A DNA stretch of 64,000 nt from Acidobacteriota bacterium. GTDB taxonomy: Bacteria; Acidobacteriota; Blastocatellia; RBC074. The position numbers were made by a program, and so were the translations under genes. This document shows positions 56,935 through 64,000 of this stretch, in pieces (position 1 is the stretch's first letter; each line of letters opens with the position of its first letter). Below the pieces are notes generated by a model. That model did no database searches and was not told where the DNA came from. It saw only the letters and a program-made list of their open reading frames with translations. The stretch lies in contig JAFDVI010000024.1 in the NCBI GenBank assembly GCA_018269055.1, positions 62,001 through 126,000 of the forward strand, written 5' to 3'.

Positions 56935-57317
56935 CGGAAAAACACCTCCCGCAAAAAAGAAACGCACTGGCGAATAGGCCAGTGCGGCGTACTGATGGTT
57001 CCTGTCGCGTAAGAGTGGGCAAACGCGCCAGAAGTTTTTACTCTTGAGATGATGACATTCGTTGGGATTTGAGGCGCACACGACCGCGCCTCGCGATTAC
57101 CGCAAGGGGTATAAGAAGATTGTGGATTAGAATGAGAAGAGTTGCTTAAACGCCTGAAGATCGCACCTCATCAATTACCGCTGAAATCTGTGCCGATCAA
57201 ATCTCTCTTTCAAAACGTTATTGCCTTTTATTCGGACAATTCGCTGATGGAACCGATCACCCGTCCAAACTCAGCGCATTGGAACTGCAAGAGGCTTGAA
57301 CGACGCGGCGGATTATA
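56935..57317 (-). promoter_or_regulatory. Long leader of the HNH gene with terminator-like hairpin and extended -10 promoter
   Basis: On the minus strand a perfect extended -10, TGTTATAAT (TATAAT at 57317-57312), is followed by about 370 bases without a gene. Just before the HNH ribosome site lies a 9-bp perfect hairpin (56978-56986 with 56963-56971) followed by TTTCTTTTTT, exactly the form of an intrinsic terminator. A second perfect 7-bp stem (GAGGCGC / GCGCCTC) is near 57070-57092. The region could be an attenuator controlling the nuclease, or a small RNA of about 330 bases ending at the hairpin. No known riboswitch or RNA family was recognised. The -35 match is poor. Confidence 0.5.
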
Positions 57318-57462
57318 ACACACGCCGCCAAAGCTCAAAGTGAAGACTCGGTTAAAGTTTTATTGACGAAGGGGCGGCCAAATTTTACACCCCGGCCGAG
57401 AAGTCGTGCGGGCAAAGAAATGACCAGCAATTCTCGGTCGAGTGCGAAGTGGTTGTAAAAGA

Positions 57463-57804
57463 GTGAGTTCGGAAAACGTTGCGACGCTGGTCGGAGTCGG
57501 TCGTGCACGATGGAAGATCGAGAACGAACAATTCAACGTGCAGACGAATCAGGGCTATGAGTTGGAACACAACTACGGTCGCGGACAACGCGGTTTGTCA
57601 TTGGTGTTTTACCTGCTGAATCTGCCGGCCTTCGTTGCGCATCAAGTGCCGGAACTGGGCGACCGTCTCTACCAGGTGTGTCCTGCCCGCGAATCGCGGC
57701 GCAGCATCCGGGAGCAATTGCGGGTGTTTTCTGACCGACTGGAATTTGCCAGTTGGAAAGCCTTGCTGCAATTTCACCTGAATGAGCCGATGTCTTCCGC
57801 CTAA
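57463..57804 (+). pseudogene. Transposase C-terminal remnant
   Basis: About 113 residues resemble the C-terminal end of a DDE transposase: GRARWKIENEQFNVQTNQGY, then ELEHNYGRG and LSLVFYLLNLPAFVAHQVPE, and WKALLQFHLNEP. The catalytic N-terminal two thirds are missing; the frame begins abruptly at a GTG (57442) with unrelated DNA before it. It therefore looks like a decayed insertion-sequence fragment. No terminal inverted repeats or target duplication could be identified. The IS family cannot be assigned with confidence. It sits between the HNH gene leader and ffh. Confidence 0.8.
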
Positions 57805-58075
57805 GCCCGTCTGGCTCAGGCCGGAGCCAACCAGCAGCTGCCCCCTACAACCCTTTTTCCTGACAAGCACGATGTCAGTCACATGAAACCAGAACAGATC
57901 GCCTGTTTGACGAAGTCCCGGAGGTGTGCACCGCCTCACGCACTTCTGACGCGACAAGCTTATCAATAAGGTTCACGGGACCTACTGCTTGACACGGCTT
58001 AGGCCGGTCTGTACCCTCTGCGTTTTGCGTTTATCGCCGGATCGCTGACATGCGGTCGTATTCGGTTCAAATCCT
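57805..58075 (+). promoter_or_regulatory. Upstream region of ffh with possible promoter
   Basis: These 270 bases follow the transposase remnant and contain no gene. A perfect -35 hexamer TTGACA lies at 57989-57994, and 17 bases later TGTACCCT offers only a weak -10. The part up to about 57980 probably belongs to the decayed insertion sequence. A GGTTCAAATCC string just before ffh resembles a tRNA T-loop, but no T-stem or acceptor can be folded. Confidence 0.4.
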
Positions 58076-59482
58076 ATGTTCGAGGCACTATCAGACAAGC
58101 TCAAAAAGGTTATTAAGGACCTGCGCGGTGAAAGCCGCCTGACGCCGGAGCATTTGGATTTGGCGATGCGCGAAATACGCATTGCGCTGTTGGAAGCCGA
58201 CGTCAATTTCAAGGTTGTCAAAGATTTTATTGAGCGGGTCAAAGCCAAAGCATTGGGTCAGGAAGTATTGCAACAGCTTTCGCCCGGCCAACAGGTCATC
58301 AAAATCGTCAACGACGAAATGATTGCGATGCTGGGCGGAACATCCAGCCGGTTGCTGTTCACGCAGCGCCGACCGAATTCGGTGATGATCGTCGGCTTGC
58401 AGGGGTCGGGAAAAACGACTTCGACCGGCAAACTGTCGAAATGGCTTTACAACAATCAAAGCCGCAATCCGCTGCTGGTTTCGGTGGACGTTTATCGCCC
58501 GGCGGCGCGCGATCAATTGGCGGTCATCGGCAAAGCGATCAACATTCCCGTTTTTGAAGGCGCGGGAATCAACGATCCGTTGGAATTGGTCAAAGCTGCG
58601 CGCTTGCATTGCGAACAGGTCGGCTTTGACACCTTGATGATTGACACCGCAGGTCGGCTGCACATTGATGACGCGTTGATGGAAGAGTTGCAGCGCATCA
58701 AAGCCGAAATGCAGCCCGTCGAAACGCTGTTCGTGGCCGATGCGATGACAGGGCAGGACGCGGTCAAAAGCGCCAAAGAGTTTCACGATCGCGTAGGCAT
58801 TACCGGTGTCATTCTGACCAAAATGGATGGTGATGCTCGCGGAGGCGCGGCGCTTTCGATCAAGGAAGTTACCGGCCAACCGATCAAGTTCGTCGGCGTC
58901 GGTGAAAAGTACGATGCTTGGGAGCCGTTTTATCCGGATCGCATCGTGTCGCGCATTCTGGGAATGGGCGACGTGCTGTCGCTGATTGAAAAGGTTCAAG
59001 CCGAAGTTGACGAACAGAAGGCGCTTGAACTGCAGGAGAAGATGGAGCGGAACGCTTTCACCCTGGAAGATTTCCGCGACCAACTTTCGCAGATGAAAAA
59101 GCTGGGTTCCCTGGAAAGCATTTTAGGGATGCTGCCCGGCGAAATGTTTGCCGGAATGCCCAAAATGACGCCGGAAATGACGGCGCAAATGGAATCCGAG
59201 ATGAAGCGCACCGAAGCGATCATCAATTCGATGACGCCGAAAGAGCGCGAAAATCATTTGATCATCAATCTTTCGCGCCGCCGCCGCATTGCGATGGGTA
59301 GCGGCACTAAGGTGAAAGATGTTGACAGCCTGTTAAAACAATACGTCGAAATGAAGCGCATGATGCAATCGCTGATGGGCGGCGAAGGCATGTTCGGCGG
59401 GTTGAAAGGCAAGGTTGTTCGCAAGCTGACAGGCGTCGGCTCGCGCAAAAAGAAAGACAAAAAGAAGAAAAAGAGAAGATAA
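58076..59482 (+). CDS. ffh: Signal recognition particle GTPase
   Basis: A 468-residue protein with the N domain (1-90), the G domain and the methionine-rich M domain (about 300-440). GTPase motifs are GLQGSGKTTSTGKL (G1), DTAGRLHID (G3), TKMDGDARGGAAL (G4) and GVGEKYDAWEPF (closing loop). It binds signal peptides at the ribosome and brings the complex to the membrane receptor FtsY. The C-terminus is a lysine tail (KKKDKKKKKRR). The M domain contains the RNA-binding INSMTPKERENH and RRRRIAMGSG stretches. It precedes rpsP by 114 bases, with a separate promoter for that gene; the ffh-rpsP order is conserved in many bacteria. Confidence 0.98.
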   Translation: MFEALSDKLKKVIKDLRGESRLTPEHLDLAMREIRIALLEADVNFKVVKDFIERVKAKALGQEVLQQLSPGQQVIKIVNDEMIAMLGGTSSRLLFTQRRPNSVMIVGLQGSGKTTSTGKLSKWLYNNQSRNPLLVSVDVYRPAARDQLAVIGKAINIPVFEGAGINDPLELVKAARLHCEQVGFDTLMIDTAGRLHIDDALMEELQRIKAEMQPVETLFVADAMTGQDAVKSAKEFHDRVGITGVILTKMDGDARGGAALSIKEVTGQPIKFVGVGEKYDAWEPFYPDRIVSRILGMGDVLSLIEKVQAEVDEQKALELQEKMERNAFTLEDFRDQLSQMKKLGSLESILGMLPGEMFAGMPKMTPEMTAQMESEMKRTEAIINSMTPKERENHLIINLSRRRRIAMGSGTKVKDVDSLLKQYVEMKRMMQSLMGGEGMFGGLKGKVVRKLTGVGSRKKKDKKKKKRR

Positions 59483-59530
59483 CTGCCTCCGGTTGGAATT
59501 CAGGAACGTTTCGATCAAACGCGCCGAACA

Positions 59531-59559
59531 CTGACAACGCGGCACATCTTGTCTATAAT
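59531..59559 (+). promoter_or_regulatory. Sigma-70-type promoter for the rpsP operon
   Basis: CTGACA (59531-59536) and a perfect TATAAT (59554-59559) are separated by exactly 17 bases, upstream of rpsP and after ffh. It is the best promoter match in the window. It would transcribe rpsP-khpA-rimM-trmD-rplS independently of ffh. Confidence 0.75.
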
Positions 59560-59596
59560 CCCAACGCTTTTAATCACGTTTTTGGAGGTATTCGCT

Positions 59597-59863
59597 TTGT
59601 TAGCAATCAGACTGACAAGACAAGGCGCGAAGAAAAAACCGTTTTATCGCGTAATCGTGGCGGAAAAGCGCAGCAAGCGCGATGGCCGTTTTATTGAAAT
59701 CGTCGGCTACTACAATCCCTGCCGCGAACCAGTGGAACTGAAGCTCAATCACGATCGCATCAGCTACTGGATGAAATGTGGCGCACAGCCCAGTGAAACG
59801 GTTCGCAGCTTGATTCGCAAGAGTGAATTACAACAACCCGCCAGCAGCGAAGTTGGCAACTAA
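59597..59863 (+). CDS. rpsP: 30S ribosomal protein S16
   Basis: An 88-residue ribosomal protein. The TTG at 59597 is chosen because GGAGG lies eight bases upstream and it gives the canonical N-terminus MLAIRLTRQGAKKKPFYRVI; an upstream ATG would add 16 unrelated residues. The rest matches S16 (AEKRSKRDGRFIEIVGYYNP, LNHDRISYWMKCGAQPSETV). It is an essential assembly protein of the small subunit. The C-terminal tail (SELQQPASSEVGN) is short and variable. First gene of the classical rpsP-khpA-rimM-trmD-rplS operon. Confidence 0.97.
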   Translation: MLAIRLTRQGAKKKPFYRVIVAEKRSKRDGRFIEIVGYYNPCREPVELKLNHDRISYWMKCGAQPSETVRSLIRKSELQQPASSEVGN

Positions 59864-59938
59864 CAGACATTCGTATTTGCTCCGCTCTGGTGCGCGAATG
59901 AGGTTTGTTGATCCGCAGGCTGATTCGGAGAGGTCTCA

Positions 59939-60169
59939 ATGAAGGAATTGGTTGAATTGATCGCCCAGGCATTGGTGGATAACCCTGACGATGTCAAAGT
60001 CAAGGAAATCGAAGGCCATCAGGCAACGGTGCTTGAATTGCGCGTGGGCGAAGGCGATTTAGGCAAAGTCATTGGCAAACAAGGCCGCACTGCCCGTGCA
60101 ATTCGCACGGTGCTCAATGCTTCTGGCACAAAGTTGAAGAAACGGTTTGTGCTGGAGATTCTGGAATAA
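59939..60169 (+). CDS. khpA: KH-domain RNA-binding protein
   Basis: A 76-residue single KH domain protein of the KhpA (YlqC) family. The RNA-binding GxxG loop is in [21 protein letters not shown] (about 43-63). The N-terminal [20 protein letters not shown] and the C-terminal [11 protein letters not shown] also match the family. In Gram-positive bacteria KhpA pairs with KhpB to bind RNA and affects cell division and sporulation. Its place between rpsP and rimM is conserved. GAGAGG lies just before the ATG; the 75-base gap to rpsP has a weak 6-bp hairpin. rimM starts 2 bases after its stop. Confidence 0.95.
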   Translation: MKELVELIAQALVDNPDDVKVKEIEGHQATVLELRVGEGDLGKVIGKQGRTARAIRTVLNASGTKLKKRFVLEILE

Positions 60170-60171
60170 GT

Positions 60172-60696
60172 TTGCCCGATTCTTCCGAAGAACTGATCAG
60201 CGTCGCACGCATCGCCCGTCCGCAAGGAATTCGCGGCGAAGTCATTGCCGATTTACTGACGGATTTTCCTGACCGATTTTCCAAACTTGATTCTGTGTTG
60301 GTCAAAAAGTCCAATGGCGAATTGATCCGGTTACAACTGGAAACGGCCAGACCGCACAAGGGCCGAATCGTTCTGAAGTTTGCGGGTTATGACGATATGA
60401 ATGCCGCTGAAGGCTTGCGCGACGCCCGCGTTCTGATTACCGCCGACCAATTGGTCAAATTGCCTGCGGACAATTACTACGAATTTGACCTCATTGGTTG
60501 TGAAATCGTGACAACCAACGGGCAAACGATAGGCAAGGTGACCGCCGTCCAGAGTTTCGGAGCGGCCCCGTTGCTGGTGGTAAACGACACAAAGCGCGAA
60601 CATTTGATCCCGCTCGCTTCCGGCATTTGCGTTGAAATTGATACAACACAAAAGCGAATCGTTGTTGATCCGCCGGAAGGGCTTTTGGATTTGTGA
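60172..60696 (+). CDS. rimM: Ribosome maturation factor
   Basis: A 174-residue protein with the RimM N-terminal barrel ([20 protein letters not shown] at about 9-28, then [10 protein letters not shown]) and the C-terminal PRC-barrel ([35 protein letters not shown], then the ending [13 protein letters not shown]). It binds S19 in the small subunit and helps mature the 16S rRNA 3' domain. The start is a TTG two bases after the khpA stop, with GGA motifs nearby; no ATG would keep the first strand. It ends 13 bases before trmD. Confidence 0.95.
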   Translation: MPDSSEELISVARIARPQGIRGEVIADLLTDFPDRFSKLDSVLVKKSNGELIRLQLETARPHKGRIVLKFAGYDDMNAAEGLRDARVLITADQLVKLPADNYYEFDLIGCEIVTTNGQTIGKVTAVQSFGAAPLLVVNDTKREHLIPLASGICVEIDTTQKRIVVDPPEGLLDL

Positions 60697-60709
60697 TTTT
60701 CCGTATGTC

Positions 60710-61498
60710 ATGCGTTTTGACCTGCTGACTATTTTCCCGGAGTTTTTCACCGGGCCATTTGATCACGGCATTATTCGCCGTGCGCGTCAGCAGAACCAGG
60801 TCAAAATTCACGTTCATGATCTTCGCTCTTTTACAGACGACAAACATCACGTTGTGGACGATCGTCCTTTCGGCGGTGGTGACGGAATGGTTCTGAAACC
60901 GGAGCCGATTTTTCGCGCAGTGGAAACTCTGCTTGCCGAAAAGGAGCCGGAACCGCTTCCCGGCGATGAATCAAAGCGAACGGCAATTGTTCTGATGTCT
61001 CCGCAAGGCAGGGTGTTCTGCCAGGCGGAAGCCGAAAAACTTGCTCGCGAATGTTCGCGAATGATTTTGCTCTGCGGGCGATACGAAGGCGTTGATGAAC
61101 GCGTGATTCAACATCTGGTGACGGATGAAATTTCCATCGGAGATTACATTCTGACCGGAGGCGAGATTCCGGCGATGGTGGTGGTAGACGCGGTGATCCG
61201 GTTGCTGCCGAACGTTTTGGGCAGCGAAACGTCTGCGGTTTACGATTCGTTCAGCGCGCAAAGTAAGGGCTTGCTGGATTATCCGCACTACACCCGCCCG
61301 GCTGAGTTTCGCGGCTGGCAAGTGCCGGAAGTATTGATCAGCGGCCACCATGGTGAGGTGGCCAAATGGCGACGACGAGCTGCGCTGCTGAAAACCCTGG
61401 AGCGGCGTCCTGAATTGCTCAGCAATGCTGAGCTAAGCAACGAAGAGCGAAAATGGCTGGCCGAAGTCAGCAACGAAATTGAGAAACCTGAAATTTGA
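60710..61498 (+). CDS. trmD: tRNA (guanine-N1)-methyltransferase
   Basis: A 262-residue SPOUT-class methyltransferase that methylates G37 of tRNAs and prevents frameshifting. The ATG at 60710 gives the canonical [13 protein letters not shown]. The S-adenosylmethionine-binding knot is seen in [20 protein letters not shown] and LLPNVLG. Other landmarks are [30 protein letters not shown] and [19 protein letters not shown] with [11 protein letters not shown] near the C-terminus. It follows rimM by 13 bases and precedes rplS by 34 bases, in the usual order. Confidence 0.97.
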   Translation: MRFDLLTIFPEFFTGPFDHGIIRRARQQNQVKIHVHDLRSFTDDKHHVVDDRPFGGGDGMVLKPEPIFRAVETLLAEKEPEPLPGDESKRTAIVLMSPQGRVFCQAEAEKLARECSRMILLCGRYEGVDERVIQHLVTDEISIGDYILTGGEIPAMVVVDAVIRLLPNVLGSETSAVYDSFSAQSKGLLDYPHYTRPAEFRGWQVPEVLISGHHGEVAKWRRRAALLKTLERRPELLSNAELSNEERKWLAEVSNEIEKPEI

Positions 61499-61532
61499 TA
61501 TTTTACGATTTGAAAATTGAGAGGTGATTGCC

Positions 61533-61931
61533 ATGAATGCACTTAGTAATGTTGAACAGTCATATTTGAAAACGAATATCCCCGACTTCATACCGGGCGA
61601 CACAGTGCGTGTCCACGTGCGAATCAAAGAAAGCGAAACGAAGGAACGCTTGCAGGCTTTTGAAGGGGTTGTCATCGCCCGCAAAGGCAGCGGCGTCCGG
61701 GAAACCATCACCGTTCGCAAAACTTCGTTCGGCGTCGGCGTCGAGCGCATTTTTCCGCTGAGCGCGACGATTGTTGACCATATTGAAGTCGTCAAACGTG
61801 GACGCGTCCGCCGCGCCAAACTCTATTACCTGCGCGCGCTACGCGGCAAAGCGGCTCGTATCCGGGAACGTGATACCCGCGTTCAGGCGGCCAACAAGGC
61901 CGCTGCCAAAGCTGCGTCAAAAGCTGATTAA
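61533..61931 (+). CDS. rplS: 50S ribosomal protein L19
   Basis: A 132-residue large-subunit protein located at the subunit interface. The ATG at 61533 has AGAGGTG upstream at good spacing; an in-frame GTG nine bases earlier is not needed. The core is [17 protein letters not shown], then [39 protein letters not shown] and [16 protein letters not shown]. The C-terminus ([27 protein letters not shown]) is a little longer than E. coli L19 and is alanine- and lysine-rich. It ends the translation operon; a hairpin follows 28 bases later. Confidence 0.97.
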   Translation: MNALSNVEQSYLKTNIPDFIPGDTVRVHVRIKESETKERLQAFEGVVIARKGSGVRETITVRKTSFGVGVERIFPLSATIVDHIEVVKRGRVRRAKLYYLRALRGKAARIRERDTRVQAANKAAAKAASKAD

Positions 61932-61958
61932 GAACGCCGTTTGAATTCACACAAGATT

Positions 61959-61991
61959 GAAGACCGGGGGTTTTTACGCCTTCCGGTCTTC
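61959..61991 (+). terminator. Hairpin at the end of the rpsP-rplS operon
   Basis: A 9-bp perfect stem (GAAGACCGG at 61959-61967, CCGGTCTTC at 61983-61991) with a 15-base loop lies 28 bases after the rplS stop. The bases after it are only weakly T-rich, so it is a probable but not ideal terminator. Confidence 0.6.
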
Positions 61992-62137
61992 GTGTTCATT
62001 GCCCTCAGAACCCTGACCTGACTCACCATTGACTCGCTTGCTGTGTGCACTTGCGTCACGCAGAAAAGCATTACCACCCTAAACTTCTCTTTGCCAAATA
62101 CCGGCGAAACCAACGCTGCATTGCCAACCGAATTTCT

Positions 62138-63820
62138 ATGTCAGAAGTATTCACTAACCAGCAGTTGAACAGTGAAGATCAGGAACCAAACCGGACTCCG
62201 CCCGGTCAGTTGAAACTCCTGGCCGGAATTGGCCTGATCGTTTGTTTGGCTATTTATCTGCTACGAATGGATCACGTCGTCGGGCTTTTTGTTGATGATG
62301 GTTGGTACATTTTGCTGGCCAAATCATTGGCGACTGGGCAAGGGTATACGCTGATCAATTCGCCCAGCCCAGGAATTCTGCCGCTTTATCCGCCAGCCTA
62401 TCCGTTTCTCTTGTCGTTGTTTTACCGGCTCTCGCCGAATTTTCCCGACAACGTATGGCTACTGAAATCGGTTTCCGTGGCGGCGATGATGGGAGTCGGA
62501 ATCATCGGGTATCGGTATTTTGTCAAAGAGCGGAATTTGCCGCCGATGCTGGCGCTGGGAATTTGTGTCGCAGCCGTGCTCAGCCCGCCGCTGGTTTTTA
62601 TGGCGACTTCGACAATGATGTCCGAATGCGTGTTTGCATTGATCTTTTTGGCGACGGTTGTAGTCACGGAAAAATGCGCGCGCAGTAAAAATCCATCCCG
62701 GCAGTTGCAAATGGCTGCGCTGAGCGCCGTGTTGGCTTCCGTTGGATTCCTGACCCGTTCGATTGCCATCAGTTTGATCGCCGCCGGATTTTTCTACCTG
62801 CTGAAAAACAAGCTGATGAAACCGGCCATCGTCTTTACGGTAATCGTGGCTGCGTTATGTGGCCCGTGGGTGATTTACACCCGGTTGCACGCCCCCACGC
62901 CGGAACAGCAAACCGAACAAGGGGGGCACATCGTGCTGCCTTACGACAAACAGTTTTGGCAAAAACGCGCCGGATTCAGTTTTTCAGGAACCATCACGGC
63001 TGCCCAATTGCCGGAGCGAATCGCCAATAACTCTATCGAAATCAGCGGACGCGACATTGGGCGAATTGTCGTTACCCCACTGTTTGAAGCGTTGCGCGAT
63101 CCCTATCAGGAGGCGCAAAAAGAAAGTGTGAAACTGGGCGGCAGAGGCGATACCTGGAGCGTATCTTTCATCCTGAGCGTTTTTGCCGTCATTGGCCTGA
63201 TCGCTGCCGCGCGAAAGCAGTTGACGATGGCGGAATTCGCCGTGCCGTTGTCACTGGCTGTTACGGTGTTGTGGCCGTGGGAAACCTTCCGGTTTGTGTT
63301 GCCTCTGATTCCCTTTGTCATCTTTTACTTTGCGTTGGGAATTCGAGAACTGGTCGCGTGGATTCAGCGGTTTCGACAGAAATCAAATTTGGAAACCAGT
63401 TGGAAAGCCGGGTTGATCGCTGTCGGATTGATCGCGGCGATAAACATTTACGGCAATGTCAGTTACATTTACAAAAGCGGCAATGTGCTGGAACGCCCGC
63501 AATGGTTGCAAACCTTTGACGAAGCGGAAGCAATGCTGAAATGGGCAAAAAGCAATACCCAGCCTGACGATGTCATTGCCACACTCAACCCGCCGCTGGT
63601 ATATCTGTTCACCGACCGCAAAACTATCGCATCGGATTTTCCGGTGGAAAATTGGGAAAACTGGAAACGGTTGGGCGTTCGTTACATCGTGAAAGCCGCC
63701 GTGTACGGAGAAACTCCCGACCCGTCCGAGCAGAAATTCAAAGTCGTTTACCGCGCACCAGGCAGAGTCAATTTTCGCGTCGTGGATTTAGGTCCCGCAG
63801 AATCTCGCCCAAATTGGTAA
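62138..63820 (+). CDS. Glycosyltransferase family 39-like membrane protein
   Basis: A 560-residue multi-pass inner-membrane protein. The ATG at 62138 is preferred; an in-frame ATG 31 codons earlier has no conserved sequence. The first helix (about 24-42) is followed by FVDDGWYILLAKSLATGQGY, which carries the acidic DD pair seen in the first external loop of ArnT/PMT-type glycosyltransferases. PLYPPAYPFLLSLFYR is typical of the same family. About ten further helices and a C-terminal soluble domain (about 430-560) follow. It probably transfers a sugar from a polyprenyl-phosphate donor to a lipid or protein. Acceptor unknown. The next gene, cut by the window end, starts 33 bases later. Confidence 0.85.
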   Translation: MSEVFTNQQLNSEDQEPNRTPPGQLKLLAGIGLIVCLAIYLLRMDHVVGLFVDDGWYILLAKSLATGQGYTLINSPSPGILPLYPPAYPFLLSLFYRLSPNFPDNVWLLKSVSVAAMMGVGIIGYRYFVKERNLPPMLALGICVAAVLSPPLVFMATSTMMSECVFALIFLATVVVTEKCARSKNPSRQLQMAALSAVLASVGFLTRSIAISLIAAGFFYLLKNKLMKPAIVFTVIVAALCGPWVIYTRLHAPTPEQQTEQGGHIVLPYDKQFWQKRAGFSFSGTITAAQLPERIANNSIEISGRDIGRIVVTPLFEALRDPYQEAQKESVKLGGRGDTWSVSFILSVFAVIGLIAAARKQLTMAEFAVPLSLAVTVLWPWETFRFVLPLIPFVIFYFALGIRELVAWIQRFRQKSNLETSWKAGLIAVGLIAAINIYGNVSYIYKSGNVLERPQWLQTFDEAEAMLKWAKSNTQPDDVIATLNPPLVYLFTDRKTIASDFPVENWENWKRLGVRYIVKAAVYGETPDPSEQKFKVVYRAPGRVNFRVVDLGPAESRPNW

Positions 63821-63853
63821 GCCCGGAAGTTTGAAAACCGTTGAACATTCAAA

Positions 63854-64000
63854 ATGCGAGCTAAAAAACCATCTGATCGAAGCAAGCCAGCTCCCTCCGT
63901 GGACGATGCAGGCGAGGCTCTTCCCCTAGAACAGTCCCAACCATCAAATCGTAAATTTGTCTTCGCAAGCTTTGCTGCAGCAATAATCGTTTTCCTGGCG
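63854..64000 (+). CDS. Start of a membrane protein gene, 3' truncated by window
   Basis: An open frame starts at ATG 63854 and runs to the end of the window (49 residues visible). It has a hydrophilic, Lys/Ser/Pro-rich N-terminus (MRAKKPSDRSKPAPSVDD) of about 34 residues, then a hydrophobic helix beginning FVFASFAAAIIVFLA. This layout (cytoplasmic tail, then a first membrane helix) matches the preceding glycosyltransferase, so a second glycosyltransferase-39-like protein is likely, but the visible part is too short to prove it. There is no good ribosome binding site (GAACATTCAAA precedes the ATG). Confidence 0.55.
   Translation, partial: MRAKKPSDRSKPAPSVDDAGEALPLEQSQPSNRKFVFASFAAAIIVFLA

Noticed and set aside
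56935..57081. N-terminal extension of the HNH protein to the ATG at 57081
   Set aside because: The extension would translate a terminator-like stem and U-tract (giving PVRFFFAGG) and has no conserved sequence; the ATG at 56934 has a strong ribosome site.
58060..58085. GGTTCAAATCC resembling a tRNA T-loop just before ffh
   Set aside because: The flanking five bases do not pair as a T-stem, no anticodon arm or acceptor stem can be drawn, and the stretch runs into the ffh coding sequence.

Overview
The window is a dense bacterial chromosome segment of moderate GC content (low fifties by eye). No rRNA, tRNA, CRISPR array, prophage or intact insertion sequence was seen. The mix of genes suggests an Acidobacteriota-type heterotroph, possibly Blastocatellia-like. 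The signs are a 1296-residue Oar-like TonB-dependent receptor with an N-terminal carboxypeptidase-regulatory domain, an M1-like peptidase with the same N-terminal domain, several Tat-exported enzymes, a YCF48 repeat protein and a MsbA-type exporter of a diderm. This assignment is inference; no marker phylogeny was possible.

Layout. 1-9 kb: a truncated N-acyl-D-amino-acid deacylase coupled to an MFS exporter, methylmalonate-semialdehyde dehydrogenase, RNase Z, a stand-alone receiver protein, murA and, convergently, murB and a family-4 uracil-DNA glycosylase. 9-14 kb (minus strand): the conserved yicC-gmk-rpoZ-coaBC block behind a MsbA-like ABC exporter that has a good sigma-70-type promoter. 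14-26 kb: a large secreted polysaccharide-lyase-like protein, the TonB receptor and two exported proteins of unknown function. 26-28.5 kb: a 2-hydroxyacid dehydrogenase, thyA, a GlsB-type membrane protein and folA.

28.5-35.3 kb is a tight co-directional run of six genes: Tat-exported sugar isomerase-like protein, LprI-like protein, GHMP (galactokinase-type) kinase, MFS sugar-acid transporter and two tandem phosphohexomutases. It reads as a sugar uptake and activation operon. The first mutase has lost the phosphorylatable serine (Gly97), while the second keeps it. 35-42 kb: a LysR regulator, a possible ATP-grasp protein, ruvX, mltG, an NAD-type isocitrate dehydrogenase, an orphan Flp pilin and a coiled-coil protein. 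42-48.8 kb: folD-coaE-phoD-S1/P1 nuclease-like, an orphan cofE, a 2-oxoglutarate oxygenase and a ketose-3-epimerase-like enzyme. 48.8-56.4 kb: a 14-repeat YCF48 protein, a DUF962 protein, a glycine-zipper protein, an M1-like metallopeptidase, a ComF-type phosphoribosyltransferase and DedA.

56.4-64 kb: an HNH nuclease with an unusually long terminator-bearing leader, a transposase remnant, and the classical ffh-rpsP-khpA-rimM-trmD-rplS translation cluster, followed by two membrane proteins, the last cut by the window edge.

The most unusual non-coding signal is a set of long imperfect inverted repeats whose arms are built from short tandem units. They sit at gene borders (4070-4153, 10309-10390, 12132-12232, and a related one at 25745-25813). 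Similar heptamer arrays also run into coding sequence in coaBC and at the 3' end of the ABC exporter.
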